Shown: positions 18,843-29,050, numbered from the stretch's first letter. The stretch is 64,000 nucleotides of DNA from Symbiodinium natans (GCA_905221605.1 CAJNDS010002335.1:1304887-1368886); one strand, 5' to 3'. Translations and numbers: made by a program. The notes: generated from the sequence alone by a model not told the origin.

Positions 18843-19048
18843 GGCTAGTCTGCCAAAAAACCCTAAACCCCTTCACAGCAACCCTACACCCCAAAGCCGA
18901 GCCTCAGGCCTCAGGCTTTCAACCCTAAACCCTATACTCTAAACTCTAAACCCTAAACCCTATACCCTAAACCCTAAACCCTAAACCCTAGACCCTAAAC
19001 CCTATACCCTAAACCTTAAACCCTAAACCCTAAACACCGCATCTTGAG

Positions 19049-19133
19049 GTTGCCAAGGGGACGCAGTGCAAATGCACCGGCCAGAACTCTTTCGCGTGCG
19101 ACTTCAATGAGCCTTGGGGGCAGCTACAGGAGG
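19049..19133 (+). CDS. Exon, G-type module
   Basis: CTTGAG acceptor after a CCCTAAA tract; VAKGTQCKCTGQNSFACD then FNEPWGQLQE. C-K-C-T-G-Q-N replaces CPCGxN. It follows the D exon 18084 with compatible phase (0 to 0). Its 85-nt length is shared with 22039 and 31043. Confidence 0.75.
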
Positions 19134-19433
19134 GTCTTGCAATCAAGGACCCTAAACCCTAAACCCTAAACCCTAAACCCTAAACCCTAAGGGAGTCAGA
19201 CTTCGTACCCCTTAAGTACCTCAGGGATCTTAGAAAACTGGGTCCCCAAACCCAAGGGTACCACCTTAGGGCTCCGAGGTAGAGTCCCTTGATAGGGTTT
19301 AGGGTTTAGGGTTTAGGGTTTAGGGTTTAGGGTTTAGGGTTTAGGGTTTAGGGTTTAGCGTGTGTGTTGCTTAGGCGATGGTTTTGGGCTGGGCTTGGGC
19401 GCCTTCTTTGGCGAAGGGGTCTACTGCCTACAG

Positions 19434-19485
19434 GCTCCTACATGTTTGGCATCTTCTATGCGCCCCCGTTGCAAAAATATCTGCA
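19434..19485 (+). CDS. Micro-exon
   Basis: CCTACAG acceptor and GTAAGC donor are both strong. One frame gives APTCLASSMRPRCKNIC (cysteine-rich), another SYMFGIFYAPPLQKYL (Y-like). Phase from 19133 would favour the second. Confidence 0.5.
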
Positions 19486-19549
19486 GTAAGCGCAGTGCAA
19501 GCATGGATGGCATGGGTTTTCAGCTGCTGAAACACTGACGTCTGTGGCT

Positions 19550-19554
19550 CTCTC

Positions 19555-19603
<49 letters not shown>

Positions 19604-19605
19604 CT
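19550..19605. repeat. (CT)n microsatellite
   Basis: Long CT run with a few CCT breaks inside the intron after 19485. Confidence 0.9.
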
Positions 19606-19722
19606 CTACCTCTATAATTGAGACACATTGACGCGCGTGCACACACGAGCGCGCGCCCACCCGCCCACCCGCCCGCCAGCCCGCGCGCACGCACACTTAT
19701 ACCTTGACTTGTTCATATTCAG

Positions 19723-19821
19723 CCAGTCATCACCGGGCGACTCACCGCATCATGCGCTACGCGGAAGTCCTGTATAACCGCCAGAAGATTTGCAGCAACC
19801 CCGAGGAATGTCTACTTGGGG
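19723..19821 (+). CDS. Exon, P-like module, ending at a family A element
   Basis: ATTCAG acceptor; SHHRATHRIMRYAEVLYNRQ then KICSNPEECLLG. C-x5-C matches the end of P exons. The donor GTTCATGGTACTT is the left end of the family A element at 19813, and its right end supplies AAGTAG. Confidence 0.6.
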
Positions 19822-19960
19822 GTTCATGGTACTTATTAACCAATTATAACTGTGCTTATCACCCTAAGTAGAACCATATTAGGGCACTTAAGGGGCTTGT
19901 AAGTGGAAAATAAGTACAGTTGTAATAATTGGTTAATAAGGGACTCTGAACCTTTAAGTA
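19813..19960 (+). mobile_element. Family A element
   Basis: TACTTGGGGGTTCATGGTAC at the left and CTCTGAACCTTTAAGTA at the right. The core has AACCAATTATAACTGTGCTT and its inverted partner. A family D element follows immediately (19962-20064). Confidence 0.75.
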
Positions 19961-20154
19961 GGACCCGGAGTAGGCCCTTATTTCCTCTTTTTCGGAGCGG
20001 GGTTCCCTTAAAATCCCCTTAAAACCAAAAAGGGTAGCCTTTTATTCCCAGGTTTTCCCTGGGTCTGATGTGTATTCAAAATGCCAACAGACAAGTGGGG
20101 GTTTGAGAAAATATGCGACCCCTCACCCCAAATAACATAATCCTCATTATGGGA

Positions 20155-20235
20155 CCCCCCCCCCCCCCCCCAAAAGCGTAATACTGTTTTTTTTTTTTTG
20201 GGGGGGGGGGGGGGGGGGAGGGGGGGTGGGGGGGG
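20155..20235. repeat. Poly-C / poly-T / poly-G homopolymer cluster
   Basis: Seventeen C, a 17-nt spacer, eleven or twelve T and about eighteen G, able to fold back C against G. Confidence 0.8.
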
Positions 20236-20435
20236 GATTATCGTAAATTCATAAAGGGACCCGAAGGGAATGCCACTAGTAATTTCTCCGACCCCCATAT
20301 GACCCCCATTTTCGGAAACCCCCAACTGGCCCTAAACCCTGAACCCTAAACCCTAAACCCTAAACCCTAAACCCTAAACCCTAAACCCTGAACCCTGAAC
20401 CCTGAACCCTGAACCCTAAACTTCGAAAGGGCCAG

Positions 20436-20520
20436 TGGCTCCGAGTGGATCGCTAGATGCTTCTCGGGCTGCGCCCCTGAGAAGCTCCAGCCTTCCCCCT
20501 CAAAGGCGCGTTCCAGACAT
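20436..20520 (+). CDS. Exon, cysteine module
   Basis: GGGCCAG acceptor; SGSEWIARCFSGCAPEKL then QPSPSKARSRHS. C-F-S-G-C. A GC donor before CTTTAGGG or at AAGGCGCG is possible. CCCTAAA lies upstream and TTTAGGG downstream. Confidence 0.55.
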
Positions 20521-20522
20521 AG

Positions 20523-20613
20523 CCTTTAGGGTTTAGGGTTTAGGGTTTAGGGTTTAGGGTTTAGGGTTTAGGGTTTAGGGTTTAGGGTTTAGGGTTTGGG
20601 GTTTAGGGTTTAG
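20523..20613 (+). repeat. Telomere-like array (TTTAGGG)n
   Basis: About thirteen units right after exon 20436. Confidence 0.9.
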
Positions 20614-20929
20614 GGATAAGGGGATGCTGGGCGGTGTACTTCTCCTTGGCAACAACGATCGGTTCTCGGAGAGGTCGTTTGTTGCACACCTGGAGTCGCC
20701 CGGGCGGAAATCGTGGGAGATGAAGGTTTTTTGTGACTGAGTGCTGCGTTTCTTCCTCGCCCCCTGCTCCATGGCTCTTACTGCTTTCCTGACGCGTTGA
20801 GAACGCTGACACACTTGTGGGAAACCGCGCGGAACCTCATGCAGGTGCACATGACCTATCCGAAGCTCTTCCTCCAAGCTGTGTCACGCGGCCATCATCG
20901 GTTGCATCTCCACTGGATCATCTCCACAG

Positions 20930-21002
20930 CTCTGTGTCTCCTGGCCTTTGCGGCAAGACTTGCGCGAGCTCTCAGTCTCCTTCCGCTGCGGTGCGACTGC
21001 CT
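20930..21002 (+). CDS. Candidate exon, cysteine-containing
   Basis: CTCCACAG acceptor and consensus GTGAGT donor. Two frames are open: SVSPGLCGKTCASSQSPSA and LCVSWPLRQDLRELSVSFRC. The first resembles a CGKxxC G core. Confidence 0.45.
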
Positions 21003-21099
21003 GTGAGTCGTCCTGCGCAGAGCGTTGCGGGCCGCAGGCCAGGCAGTGACAAAACCAACAAGACGACCACATTGCTCCTCTGTGGAAACTTACTTCCTA

Positions 21100-21196
21100 G
21101 TGGAGTAGGTAACCTGTAACTTCTTTTGGGGCACTAGAGTCCCTGCAAAATCCCAAAGTTTAACCTCTCGTTCCCCTAGGTTCCTGGACAACTAAG
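21100..21196 (+). mobile_element. Family F element
   Basis: AGTAGGTAACCTGTAACTTC to CCTAGGTTCCTGGACAACTAAG. The terminal ACTAAG may act as an intron acceptor, as at 35331. Confidence 0.5.
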
Positions 21197-21485
21197 CTTA
21201 GTGATTCTTGGCCCCGCTCTGAGCCTGTAGGTTTTGGCTGCCTTATGAGGGTTTAGGGTTTAGGGTTTAGGGTTTAGGGTTTAGGGTCTAGGGCCCTGGG
21301 GCCTATGACATTGCGCTGCGTAGTTCGGGCCGAAGGAGTGAAACCGCCCCTATGGATACAAGTTGCAGCTTTGAAGGGATCATACGGCATGCATCTTGAA
21401 ACCCTTCAAACCCTTTCAGGGTTTAGGGATTGGGGTCTAGGGTTTAGGGTTTAGGGTTTTAAATCCCCGAAATCCTATCAGCCAG

Positions 21486-21581
21486 GAGTGGGGCACCAGC
21501 TGGCGAGAGTGCCTCCCATTGGAAGGAGGCTCGAATTCTGCTGACTCAACAGCTGACCCTAAAATTTCGCTTCCCTGCTCG
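21486..21581 (+). CDS. Exon, D-like module
   Basis: AGCCAG acceptor; EWGTSWRECLPLEGG then SNSADSTADPKISLPC, exactly 32 codons to a GTGTTT donor. W-R-E-C parallels W-x5-ESC of D exons. Confidence 0.55.
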
Positions 21582-21649
21582 GTGTTTTTCCCCTTCCGCC
21601 CCTGACAAACATCTCTTGCCCAAACGCGCCCGAACACCCAGGTTCGGCT

Positions 21650-21860
21650 ACAGGGCTTAGGGTAGCTTTGGGTGGCCAGCAGGTGACTTGGCAGGTCCCC
21701 AAAACCAAGCCCGTTTTGGTCTATGCCTGGTTCGGAGGAAGCATCCTTGCCCAGTTGGTAGTCAATACTGGAGGGAGGGAGGGAGGGCCAGAGAGGGAGA
21801 GGGACCGATCGAATCCTTGCCTGCCTTGTACGACTGTGAGAGCCCAAGACCTAAAGGGGG
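21650..21860 (+). other. Open non-repetitive stretch, unassigned
   Basis: One frame reads VTWQVPKTKPVLVYAWFGG and SILAQLVVNTGG after a CCAGCAG. It has a protein-like composition, but no cysteine pattern and no clear donor. Confidence 0.3.
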
Positions 21861-22038
21861 GGCCTACGAAGATAAGACAGACTCCCAAATACAGAAGGAC
21901 CCCAACATGGTACCCCTGATGTCAGAAACCCCCGAATCCACTCTATGTGTGGCCCCTAAACCCTAAACCCTAAACCCTAAACCCTAAAACCTAAACCCTC
22001 CCTTAAGAGCCCTTAAATCCATGTGTGGCCCCTGGAAG

Positions 22039-22123
22039 GCTTCTGTCCAGCATCCTGCGCTCAGGGGGAGGTGAGCTGCCCCTCCGTGGAGGACCGAAGG
22101 TCTATAGTTCAAGGGCTTGCAGG
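22039..22123 (+). CDS. Exon, P-type module
   Basis: CTGGAAG acceptor; GFCPASCAQGEVSCPSVE then DRRSIVQGLAG; donor GTTTAGGG. CPASC with E-V-S-C fits P. A diverged relative is at 23745. Confidence 0.7.
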
Positions 22124-22183
22124 GTTTAGGGTTTAGGGTTTAGGGTTTAGGGTTTAGGGTTTAGGGTTTAGGGTTTAGGGTTT
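22120..22183 (+). repeat. Telomere-like array (TTTAGGG)n
   Basis: Nine units; the intron after exon 22039 begins inside it. Confidence 0.9.
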
Positions 22184-22249
22184 GTTGTAATATGGCATAT
22201 AGATGCTGTGAAGGTTAGGACCAGGGGGTCCCGGGAAGGAGGGGGCTTT

Positions 22250-22660
22250 AAAATGCTTTTTGGTTAGAGGACCGCTGTCCCTGAGCACGCTGTGGCGAGG
22301 GGTTCTGGACGCCACTGGCCTGGGGCCCTTGAGGTACAGCAAAGCACCGCCAGCTTGGATGCTGGTAATGACAGGGAGCAGTACTGGTCCCGAGCAGAAC
22401 GTGCTGGTACCGGGCTCATCGTGACCTCGTGGGCGAACGACCTGGGTCGGCTTCGAGGGGCTTAGCTTAGGCGCCGCCCCCCAACTGTAAAAGGGCCAGG
22501 GGCCTTGAGTTTAGGGTTTAGGGTTTAGCAAAAAGGGCTCGTAATAGGGGTTCTTTTGAGGCTTATCGGGTTTAGGTTTTAGGTGTTTTTGGGCCTTGTT
22601 CGTGGCTTAGAGGGCTTATCGGGCTTGGTTTAGAGGGTTTTCAGTCGAAGCCCTAAACCC
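22250..22660 (+). other. GC-rich unassigned stretch
   Basis: A frame open for about sixty codons from a TTAG (TAVPEHAVARGSGRHWPGAL and onward, stop at 22463). No known motif; it may be a long exon or decayed element. Confidence 0.25.
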
Positions 22661-23164
22661 CAAACCCTTGAACCCTTTGAAAGCCTCGTCCCTCAACCCC
22701 AAGACGGATTTGGGGTGCGGGGGTTTCAGGGTGGTAAGCTACAGGCCAGGTGCCCGAAGCCCTAAACCCTACACCCTGAACCGACAAAAGTTCTCACCGC
22801 CGGCCCGCCGTCCCCCCAAAAGAGGGGCCCTAATTCGGAGAACGGCTCACGAGTAGGGCCGCGAGCCATATACCCGGAGCTGCCCTACGTCTTGACCCAA
22901 CACCGTGCAAGACCTTGGAATCATGAATAGACAGACCATGAACTTGCACCTCGGGACCCTAGCTCTGCATATCCTGGTCGAATCCAAGGGAAGTTACGTG
23001 GTCCCTGGATATGATCCCTTACATTCCTTAAGGGTTCTGAAGTAAGGGCTGTCGGGTTTTATGAGGTATATAGGGGCATTCAAGTAGAAGTACTAGTTCT
23101 ACTTGAGGTTAGTAAAGTACCGAAACCCTAAACCCTGAACCTTTTACCCCCGAACCTCCCACAG

Positions 23165-23222
23165 GACTATAAACCTGACGGCTCGTGGGTGGGCCCTTGG
23201 GCCGAGAGCCATGTTCATCGGG
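23165..23222 (+). CDS. Micro-exon, D-type module
   Basis: CCCACAG acceptor; DYKPDGSWVGPWAESHVHR; donor GTTTCGGG. DYxxDGSW with AES replaces YDxxGNW and ESC. Confidence 0.65.
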
Positions 23223-23224
23223 GT

Positions 23225-23345
23225 TTCGGGGTTTAGGGTTTAGGAGGTTTAGGGTTTAGGGCTTAGGGCTTAGGGCTTAGGGCTTAGGGCTTAGGGCTTA
23301 GGGCTTAGGGCTTAGGGCTTAGGGCTTAGGGTTTAGGGTTTGGGA
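23225..23345 (+). repeat. Variant array (CTTAGGG)n
   Basis: At least eleven homogeneous CTTAGGG units flanked by canonical TTTAGGG. Confidence 0.9.
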
Positions 23346-23744
23346 GGTCTAGGGTTAAGGGTTTAGGGTGCACGGTTTTCGCGTGTAAGGGTTGAAGAAT
23401 TATAGGGGCACAAAAATGGGTTTTGGAGCGCAGCATTGTTTTCGTCTTTTGATCCGTTTGGGCAGGTATGGGGAGGGGAAAGGGGGGGTGGGGGGGGGGG
23501 GGGGTTGGAGGACATATGTGTCTTTTGGACGTCTGGGGAGTTTTTAAATGAACCTCTGTATGGGAGATCAACAAGTTTCTCAAATTTGGTACCCAGAGAC
23601 GCAGCAGCTCAGCTTGAGCCATTTCTTCTTCATGGGTTTAGGGTTTAGGGTTCAGGGTTTAGGGTTCGGCTCGCCGGTATTCAAAAGGGTTTAGGCTTTG
23701 GGGTTTAGGGTTTGGGGTTTGGGGTTTGGGGTGGCGAAGGGGAG

Positions 23745-23797
23745 GGGCTTCTGTGCTGACAGCTTTCTAGGGGAAGTGCTTCCAGCCCTGGGAAGGG
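23745..23797 (+). CDS. Candidate exon, diverged P-type
   Basis: GGGGAG acceptor; GFCADSFLGEVLPALGR; GTGACA donor. It aligns with GFCPASCAQGEVSCPS of 22039, with two cysteines replaced, and may be a decayed copy. Confidence 0.35.
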
Positions 23798-24066
23798 GTG
23801 ACAGAGGGCCGAACTAAGAACTGGTAGCTTCCAAGCCCCCCCCGCCCTACAGGGTTTAGGGTTTAGGGTTTAGGGGTTAGGGGTTAGGGTTTAGGGGCCA
23901 AGCCCCCCCCCACCCCCCCAATACGGGGCATCCCCCAACCGAACATCGGAAGTTATCGGGGTATGGGTTTAGGGTTTAGGAAAAAGCCCCCCCCCCCACC
24001 TTGGGTGCGAATCAGTAGTGTTTCGACGTTTAGGGTCAGGGTGCAATTAGGGTTTCGGGTTACCAG

Positions 24067-24108
24067 GCACGTCAGAGAGTCCTGTTCAAAAAACCAGGGC
24101 TTCAAGAG
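24067..24108 (+). CDS. Micro-exon, D-type fragment
   Basis: TTACCAG acceptor; HVRESCSKNQGFKR; donor GTTTACGG. Carries the ESC motif. Confidence 0.5.
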
Positions 24109-24575
24109 GTTTACGGTCTTAGGGTTTAGACTTGATCCTCGTAAATGTTGGCAGTTGCGGATGCGGGAGGGGGCTGGCTCCTATTCCCAAACAACTCCCT
24201 AACCAAAGACTAAGAAGCCACAAGCTGAAGCCCTTGGAAGCTCCAAGCGCTTCGGTTTCCGCTCACACGCCCTTCACACCTCCTGCACCCCTCAACTCCC
24301 AAACCCCTAAGAGCCCCTAAACCCTAAACCCTCAACTCCCAAGCCCCTAAGAGCCCCAAAGCCCCTCAGAAGACCCTCACATGTTTTGAGAAGTTCTCGA
24401 AACCCTAAACCCAAACTCTAACCTCTAACCCTAAACCCGAGACTCCAAACCCTAAACACCAAGCCCTAAACAGCCCCAAAACCCTAAACTCTAACCTCTA
24501 ACCCTAAGCCCTAAACCCTAGACTCTAAACCCCAAACCCTAACCCTTCCTGGCGCCTCGGAGAACCAGCCAGCAG

Positions 24576-24650
24576 GTTTCTCCGATCCCTCGACGAAGTG
24601 CGCGGCAAACCTGGACAGTTGCCCCTGCGGCAAGGAGGCACTTTTCGAGG
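24576..24650 (+). CDS. Exon, D+G-type module
   Basis: CCAGCAG acceptor; FSDPSTKCAANLDSCPCG then KEALFE; donor GTTTAGGG. C-x7-CPCG repeats the spacing seen at 15544. CCCTAAA-type sequence is upstream and TTTAGGG downstream. Confidence 0.75.
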
Positions 24651-24907
24651 GTTTAGGGTTTAGGGTTTAGGGTTTAGGGTCTAGGGTTTAGGGTTTAGGG
24701 TTTGGGGGTTTAGGGTTTAGGGGTTAGGGGATTGGGGTTTGGTAATTATAGGGTATACGGTTTAGGGTTTAGGGTTGAGGGTTGAGGGTTGAGGGTTGAG
24801 GTGGGGTGGAGGTTGGGGGGGGGGGGGGGGTTGGGGTTTGAGTGTAAGGGCATTCAGGGGGTTCGAACGTCGAGAGGGCGTTTTACTTTGAACATTTCGG
24901 GCTTCAG

Positions 24908-24956
24908 GGGCTTGTGGATTGCGGATTACTCAGTCGTTGACGTGTTTGACAACCAA
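24908..24956 (+). CDS. Candidate exon, D-type
   Basis: CTTCAG acceptor; GLWIADYSVVDVFDNQ; GTACAC donor. V-D-V-F-D-N parallels VVSFDNSGN of 4819. Another open frame contains ACGLRITQSLTC. Confidence 0.4.
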
Positions 24957-25438
24957 GTACACCCAAGTTCGGCTTTGTTTTTTGGAGGGGATTTGTAGCG
25001 GCTAAGCCCCATTCGAACTTCCCCACTTCCCCCCCTTTTAAGCCCCTCCACGACCACAAGACTTAACCCCAGACCGTAAAAAGGGTGTGTGCCCCTTCAA
25101 GGTTGACTGTAGTTTTAGGGTTTGGGACAATGATCGCCGCCACCCTGAAGCCCAACTCCAGAGGATTCGCATATGGTTCAGACTTTTTTGTTTTCTTTTT
25201 TTGGCGGTGGGGGGGGGGGAGGGGGTTTCGGGTCTTAAGGTTTTTTAGGGACTTAGAGGGCTTCAGGGCTTAGGGCATGTCCCCCAAACACCCCTAAGCC
25301 CGAAACCCTAAACCCCGAACCCTGAAGCCTCTGAACCCTAAACCCTAAACCCTAAACCCTAAACCCTAAACCCTAAACCCTAAACCCTTATCTTTTTGGG
25401 GGCGCCCCTGGCGATGCCAAGCGCCTAGAACGCCTTAG

Positions 25439-25496
25439 CCCCCTCTGTGGCAAGGCCAAAGTCTGCCCCGGCTCCTCCATCCGATGCATCTTCAAG
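25439..25496 (+). CDS. Micro-exon, G-type module
   Basis: GCCTTAG acceptor; PLCGKAKVCPGSSIRCIFK; donor GTGGTT. CGKAKVCPGS is nearly identical in layout to CGKNTQRCPGS of 28286. Confidence 0.7.
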
Positions 25497-25499
25497 GTG

Positions 25500-25870
25500 G
25501 TTTAGGGTTTAGGGCTAGGGTTTAGGGTTTAGGGTTTAAAAACAAACCGGGTTGAGAGTTTAGGGTTTACAGGTTTAGGGTTGGGTTTAGGGTTTGGGGT
25601 TCTGGACTAAGGTTTCAGGGTTTAGGGTTCAGGGTTTAGGGTTCAGGGTTTCGGGGTTTCGGGGTCAGGAATTAGGGTTTCGGGGTTTCGGGTTCAGGGT
25701 TTAGGGTTTCGGGTTTAGGAGTTTAGAGCTTCGGGTTCAGGGTTTAGGGTTTCGGGTTCAGAGTTTAGGGTTTCAGGGTTTAGGGCTTCGGGTTTAGGGT
25801 TTTGGGTTTCGGGCTTCGGGTTCAGGGTTCAGGGTTCAGGGTATCGGCTTTCGGGTTTCGGGTTTCAATG
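25500..25870 (+). repeat. Degenerate G-strand telomere-like tract
   Basis: Mixed TTTAGGG, TTCAGGG and TTTCGGG units. A downstream + frame is open through the repeats but is only repeat translation. Confidence 0.85.
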
Positions 25871-26047
25871 TTTGGGGTGTCCGGGGCTTACCATAAACAC
25901 CCCACCACAAACCCTGAACCCTGCATCCGATGTGGGGTTCCTTGCGCATTTCTCCGGCTTCGGGGTAGTGCAGGTGCCGGTCGCATAGGATCCCTCAACC
26001 CCCCCAGGCCCAAACAGTGGGTCTTGGGTTTAGGGTTCACGATCCAG

Positions 26048-26107
26048 GATGAAGACTGCCCTGTCATCTGCACCGGCGATCAGAAGAAGTGTGCCTTGGG
26101 CGCATTT
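26048..26107 (+). CDS. Exon, P-type module
   Basis: GATCCAG acceptor; exactly 20 codons DEDCPVICTGDQKKCALGAF; donor GTACGC. CPVIC is a canonical P core. Confidence 0.75.
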
Positions 26108-26390
26108 GTACGCTTATGGCGGTTGGGGTCCCCTTTTCGGGTTCCTTCTTTCATAAGGGCATTTCCCCAAATAAGGGCACCCCTCATATACCCCGATATC
26201 AGGAACCCCCAAAAAGGCTACCCTTTACCTTCGAAACAACCCCACATGGAGCCAGCCTTGTGTTGCAGTTCCAGATTTAGGGTTAGGGTTTAAGGTTTGG
26301 GTTTAGGGTTTAGGGTTTCTTGGGAAAAGGGTTTAGGGTTTAGGGTTTAGCGTTTAGAGTTGGACCACTGTTTAGAGAACCGTCCGTGAG

Positions 26391-26444
26391 GCTACATCAC
26401 GGACTACACCAGCAGCGAGACGTTCATCAGCCTGGCACTGAGGG
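26391..26444 (+). CDS. Micro-exon, D-type module
   Basis: CCGTGAG acceptor; YITDYTSSETFISLALR; donor GTTGAAG. DYTSSET recalls DYTSTG of 29051. Its end phase fits the start of 27714. Confidence 0.55.
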
Positions 26445-26959
26445 GTTGAAGTGACTTTTGGCTCAGGGTTGAGGGTTCAAGGTTTAGGGTTTAGGGGCTA
26501 GGGCCTAACCCTAAACCCTAAACCCTAAACCCTAAACCCTAAACCCCAAACCCTAAACCCTAAACCCTAAACCCTGAGGATGGTTTGGGGGGCTTGGGTT
26601 TGGGGTTGAGTGGTTTAGGGCTTTGAGCTTCAAGAGGCGCATGGTCACAGTCTCGCTTGGTCACGCCTCTGCTGGGATGAGGGCTTTATAAGTTGGTTTA
26701 GGGTTTAGGGTTTAGGGTTTAGGGGGTTTAGGGTTTAGGGTTAGTGTTTAGGGGCTTCGTGCCAGAAGCATGGGCGTAAGAACGGAAGAGCCCGAGATCA
26801 CCAGGAAATCACGGCTTCCTGAGCAGATCTCACCACTTAGGCCTTCGGGGTCGAGAAGCGCCGCAAGCTAGGACGAAGGCTTCAAAGCTTACGATCCATC
26901 TAAGCAACTTGTGCGACCTCACCCCGTCATTCTAATGTTCATGCCATGGGGGCACTCAG

Positions 26960-26994
26960 CAACATCACACGCTTGTTCGGGTCCCTACATGAAG
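26960..26994 (+). CDS. Candidate micro-exon ending at a family A element
   Basis: CACTCAG acceptor; TSHACSGPYMK or NITRLFGSLHE; donor GTTCAGGGTACTTATT is the left end of a family A element (26989-27095), again element and exon sharing a junction. Confidence 0.45.
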
Positions 26995-27713
26995 GTTCAG
27001 GGTACTTATTAACCATTTTATAGCTGTACTTCGAACCCACTTATAAGCCCCCTAAGTGCCCTAATATGGTTGCTATTTGGTTTATATGTACTCCCTGTCA
27101 ACACCTGAGCGGAAAAAGAAATCAGCCATCCGCTCTGCGCCTTAAGGGGCCACATCAATCTGGTTATAAAGGGAACTGCAAATGCAGGGTGCTTCCTTGA
27201 AAAAGGGGGTTTAAGGGCTTCTAGGAAGAGGGGGCAGGGGATTCGCCGGATGAAGTTCTCCCCTTGTAGCTCGCCAAAAGCTCACATGATGAATTTGCAG
27301 CCCGAAGTCGTCCACCTCCAGCGAAACACCCGAAAGTCATTCCCAACCTTGAGCCCTACATTAGGGCTGTAGGGTTTCCGGGGTTTAGAGTTTAGGGTTT
27401 AGGGTTTAGGGCTTAGGGTTTAGGGTTTAGGGTTTAGGGTTTAGGGCTACAGCCTAAACCTTGCAACCCTCGACCTCTGACATCTCTTTCTCCCGCCACT
27501 TAGGATTGAGGGTTTAGGGTTTAGGGCTTAGGGGTCAGGCTCATAGGGTTCTTAAGGGAGGGGGTTCAAGGGGGGTAGGTACCTAGGGAACCTTAGGGAA
27601 GCTTAGGGAGCCTTAGGGAGCAGTAGGGAGTATTAGGGAGCCTTTGGTTGCATACCCCCCCCCCCCCCCGAACCTTCCGTAGGAGCCCTAGAAAATTTCC
27701 TTGACATGGTCAG

Positions 27714-27790
27714 GTGACCGCGAGGTCTGCGTGGCCTCCAATGCGACCTGCCCGTGCCTGGGAGCCAACAGCTGCGGACGCAATATGGGG
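27714..27790 (+). CDS. Exon, D+G-type module
   Basis: TGGTCAG acceptor; DREVCVASNATCPCLGANSC then GRNMG; donor GTCGGA. C-x6-CPC plus GANSC gives the D+G junction as in 15544 and 24576. Confidence 0.75.
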
Positions 27791-28033
27791 GTCGGAATTT
27801 AATTTCTTACTACTAGTATTCCCTTACGGCCCCCTTTATAAGTGTTCTAGAATAACCCCCCAAAACCCTATTCTACTGACTAAAAGGCCCCTACATTAGC
27901 CTCCGAACGGCCTATGCTTCACCAAGGGGTAGGTGCATGTGGGCTTCCGAAAATACGGGACCCCCGGTATAGACCCCCAAGTCGTAGGACCCCCTGAAAA
28001 CCCCTCATTTCGGAAACCCCCAGATAGTTTCAG

Positions 28034-28107
28034 CCCACAAGATGTCGGGGAAGAGGCCTATAGGAGTGATTTGAACAAGTTGGTGTCCGCGCCCAAACGA
28101 GACTCCC
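28034..28107 (+). CDS. Candidate exon
   Basis: GTTTCAG acceptor; PQDVGEEAYRSDLNKLVSA then PKRDS; donor GTAACC. Only one of three frames is open. No cysteine. Confidence 0.4.
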
Positions 28108-28285
28108 GTAACCCTCAACCCGAAGCAAAAGCAAAGCCTAGCAAAGCCCTAAACCCCAAACCCAAAACCCCCAAATCCTAAAGATCCCTACGCCCCCAAC
28201 ACTTTTTCAACCCTAAACCCTAAACCCTAAACCCTAAACCCTCAACCCTAAACCCTAAACCCTAAACCCCCAAAAACACCGCGAG

Positions 28286-28358
28286 GTGTGGCAAGAACAC
28301 GCAACGCTGCCCTGGCTCCGACGCGTGCCTCCTCGCGCCACCAGACAGCAAAGCGGGG
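28286..28358 (+). CDS. Exon, G-type module
   Basis: CCGCGAG acceptor after CCCTAAA; CGKNTQRCPGSDACLLAPP then DSKA; donor GTTCAGG. Three spaced cysteines. Confidence 0.75.
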
Positions 28359-28539
28359 GTTCAGGGTTTAGGATTTACTTACTGGCTCAAAACCCAGCTT
28401 TTCAACTTTTGGGCTTCTTACAAGGTAGTTATTCTGAAAGTTTCCAGAGGATTTAGAGTCTACAGGTTTTAGGGTCTACAGGGTTTAGGGCTTAGGGTTC
28501 AGAGTCTGTAAGGTTTTGGGTTTAGGATCTATAGGGTTC

Positions 28540-28700
28540 AAAAAAGGATCTATAGGGTTTAGGGTCTATAGGGTCTATAGGGTCCATAGGGTCGAAAGGG
28601 TCGAGAGGGTCTATAGGGTCTATAGGGCCTATAGGGTCTATCGGGTCTATAGGGTCTATAGGGTTTAGGGTTCAGGGAGTACGGTCTATAGGGTTTAGGG
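28540..28700 (+). repeat. 9-bp variant array (GGGTCTATA)n
   Basis: About twelve units of AGGGTCTAT with GGGTCGAAA and GGGCCTATA variants. Confidence 0.85.
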
Positions 28701-28921
28701 TTTATAGGTTTTAGTGTTTAGGTCATATAGGATTGGGGGCTTAAATTTAAGAGAGTGTCTCAAAAGTAGGTCGATTTTAGGGTTTAGGGCTAATTACTTT
28801 GTAGCTGACTAGGTAACCTTTAACCTTTTGGGGTATTTATAACCTTACCACAGTTAAACTTTTTTGGCCCCGGGTACTTAGCAACCAGGATTAGGGCTTA
28901 GTGTTTAGGGTGTCTTTAGGG

Positions 28922-29034
28922 TTGAGGTTCAGGGTATGGACCAGTTATAACGGTGCTTATAACCCACTTATAAGCTGCCCTAGCATGATAAGTACAGTTA
29001 TATTGGTTAATGCGTACCCTGAACCTTCAACTAG
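28922..29034 (+). mobile_element. Family A element
   Basis: TTGAGGTTCAGGGTATGGAC at the left and GTACCCTGAACCTTCAACTAG at the right, with a TTATAACCCACTTATAAGC core. Confidence 0.7.
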
Positions 29035-29050
29035 CTCCCTTATAAAGCAG

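Larger units (their letters stand above)
18466..18910 (+). repeat. Segment present three times among telomere-like arrays
   Basis: CTTCACAGCAACCCTACAC followed by CCCAAAGCCGAGCCTCAGG occurs at about 18473 and 18868, and a shorter form, CTTCACAGCAACCAAGCTGAG, at 18569. Each copy offers a CACAG acceptor. Confidence 0.7.

Noticed and set aside
20575-20877. Minus-strand frames near 20.6-20.9 kb
   Set aside because: Start in telomere-array translation and oppose the direction of every supported exon.
25802-26293. Long + frame of 163 codons
   Set aside because: The first half is array translation; only the part at 26048-26107, in its own frame, matches a P module.
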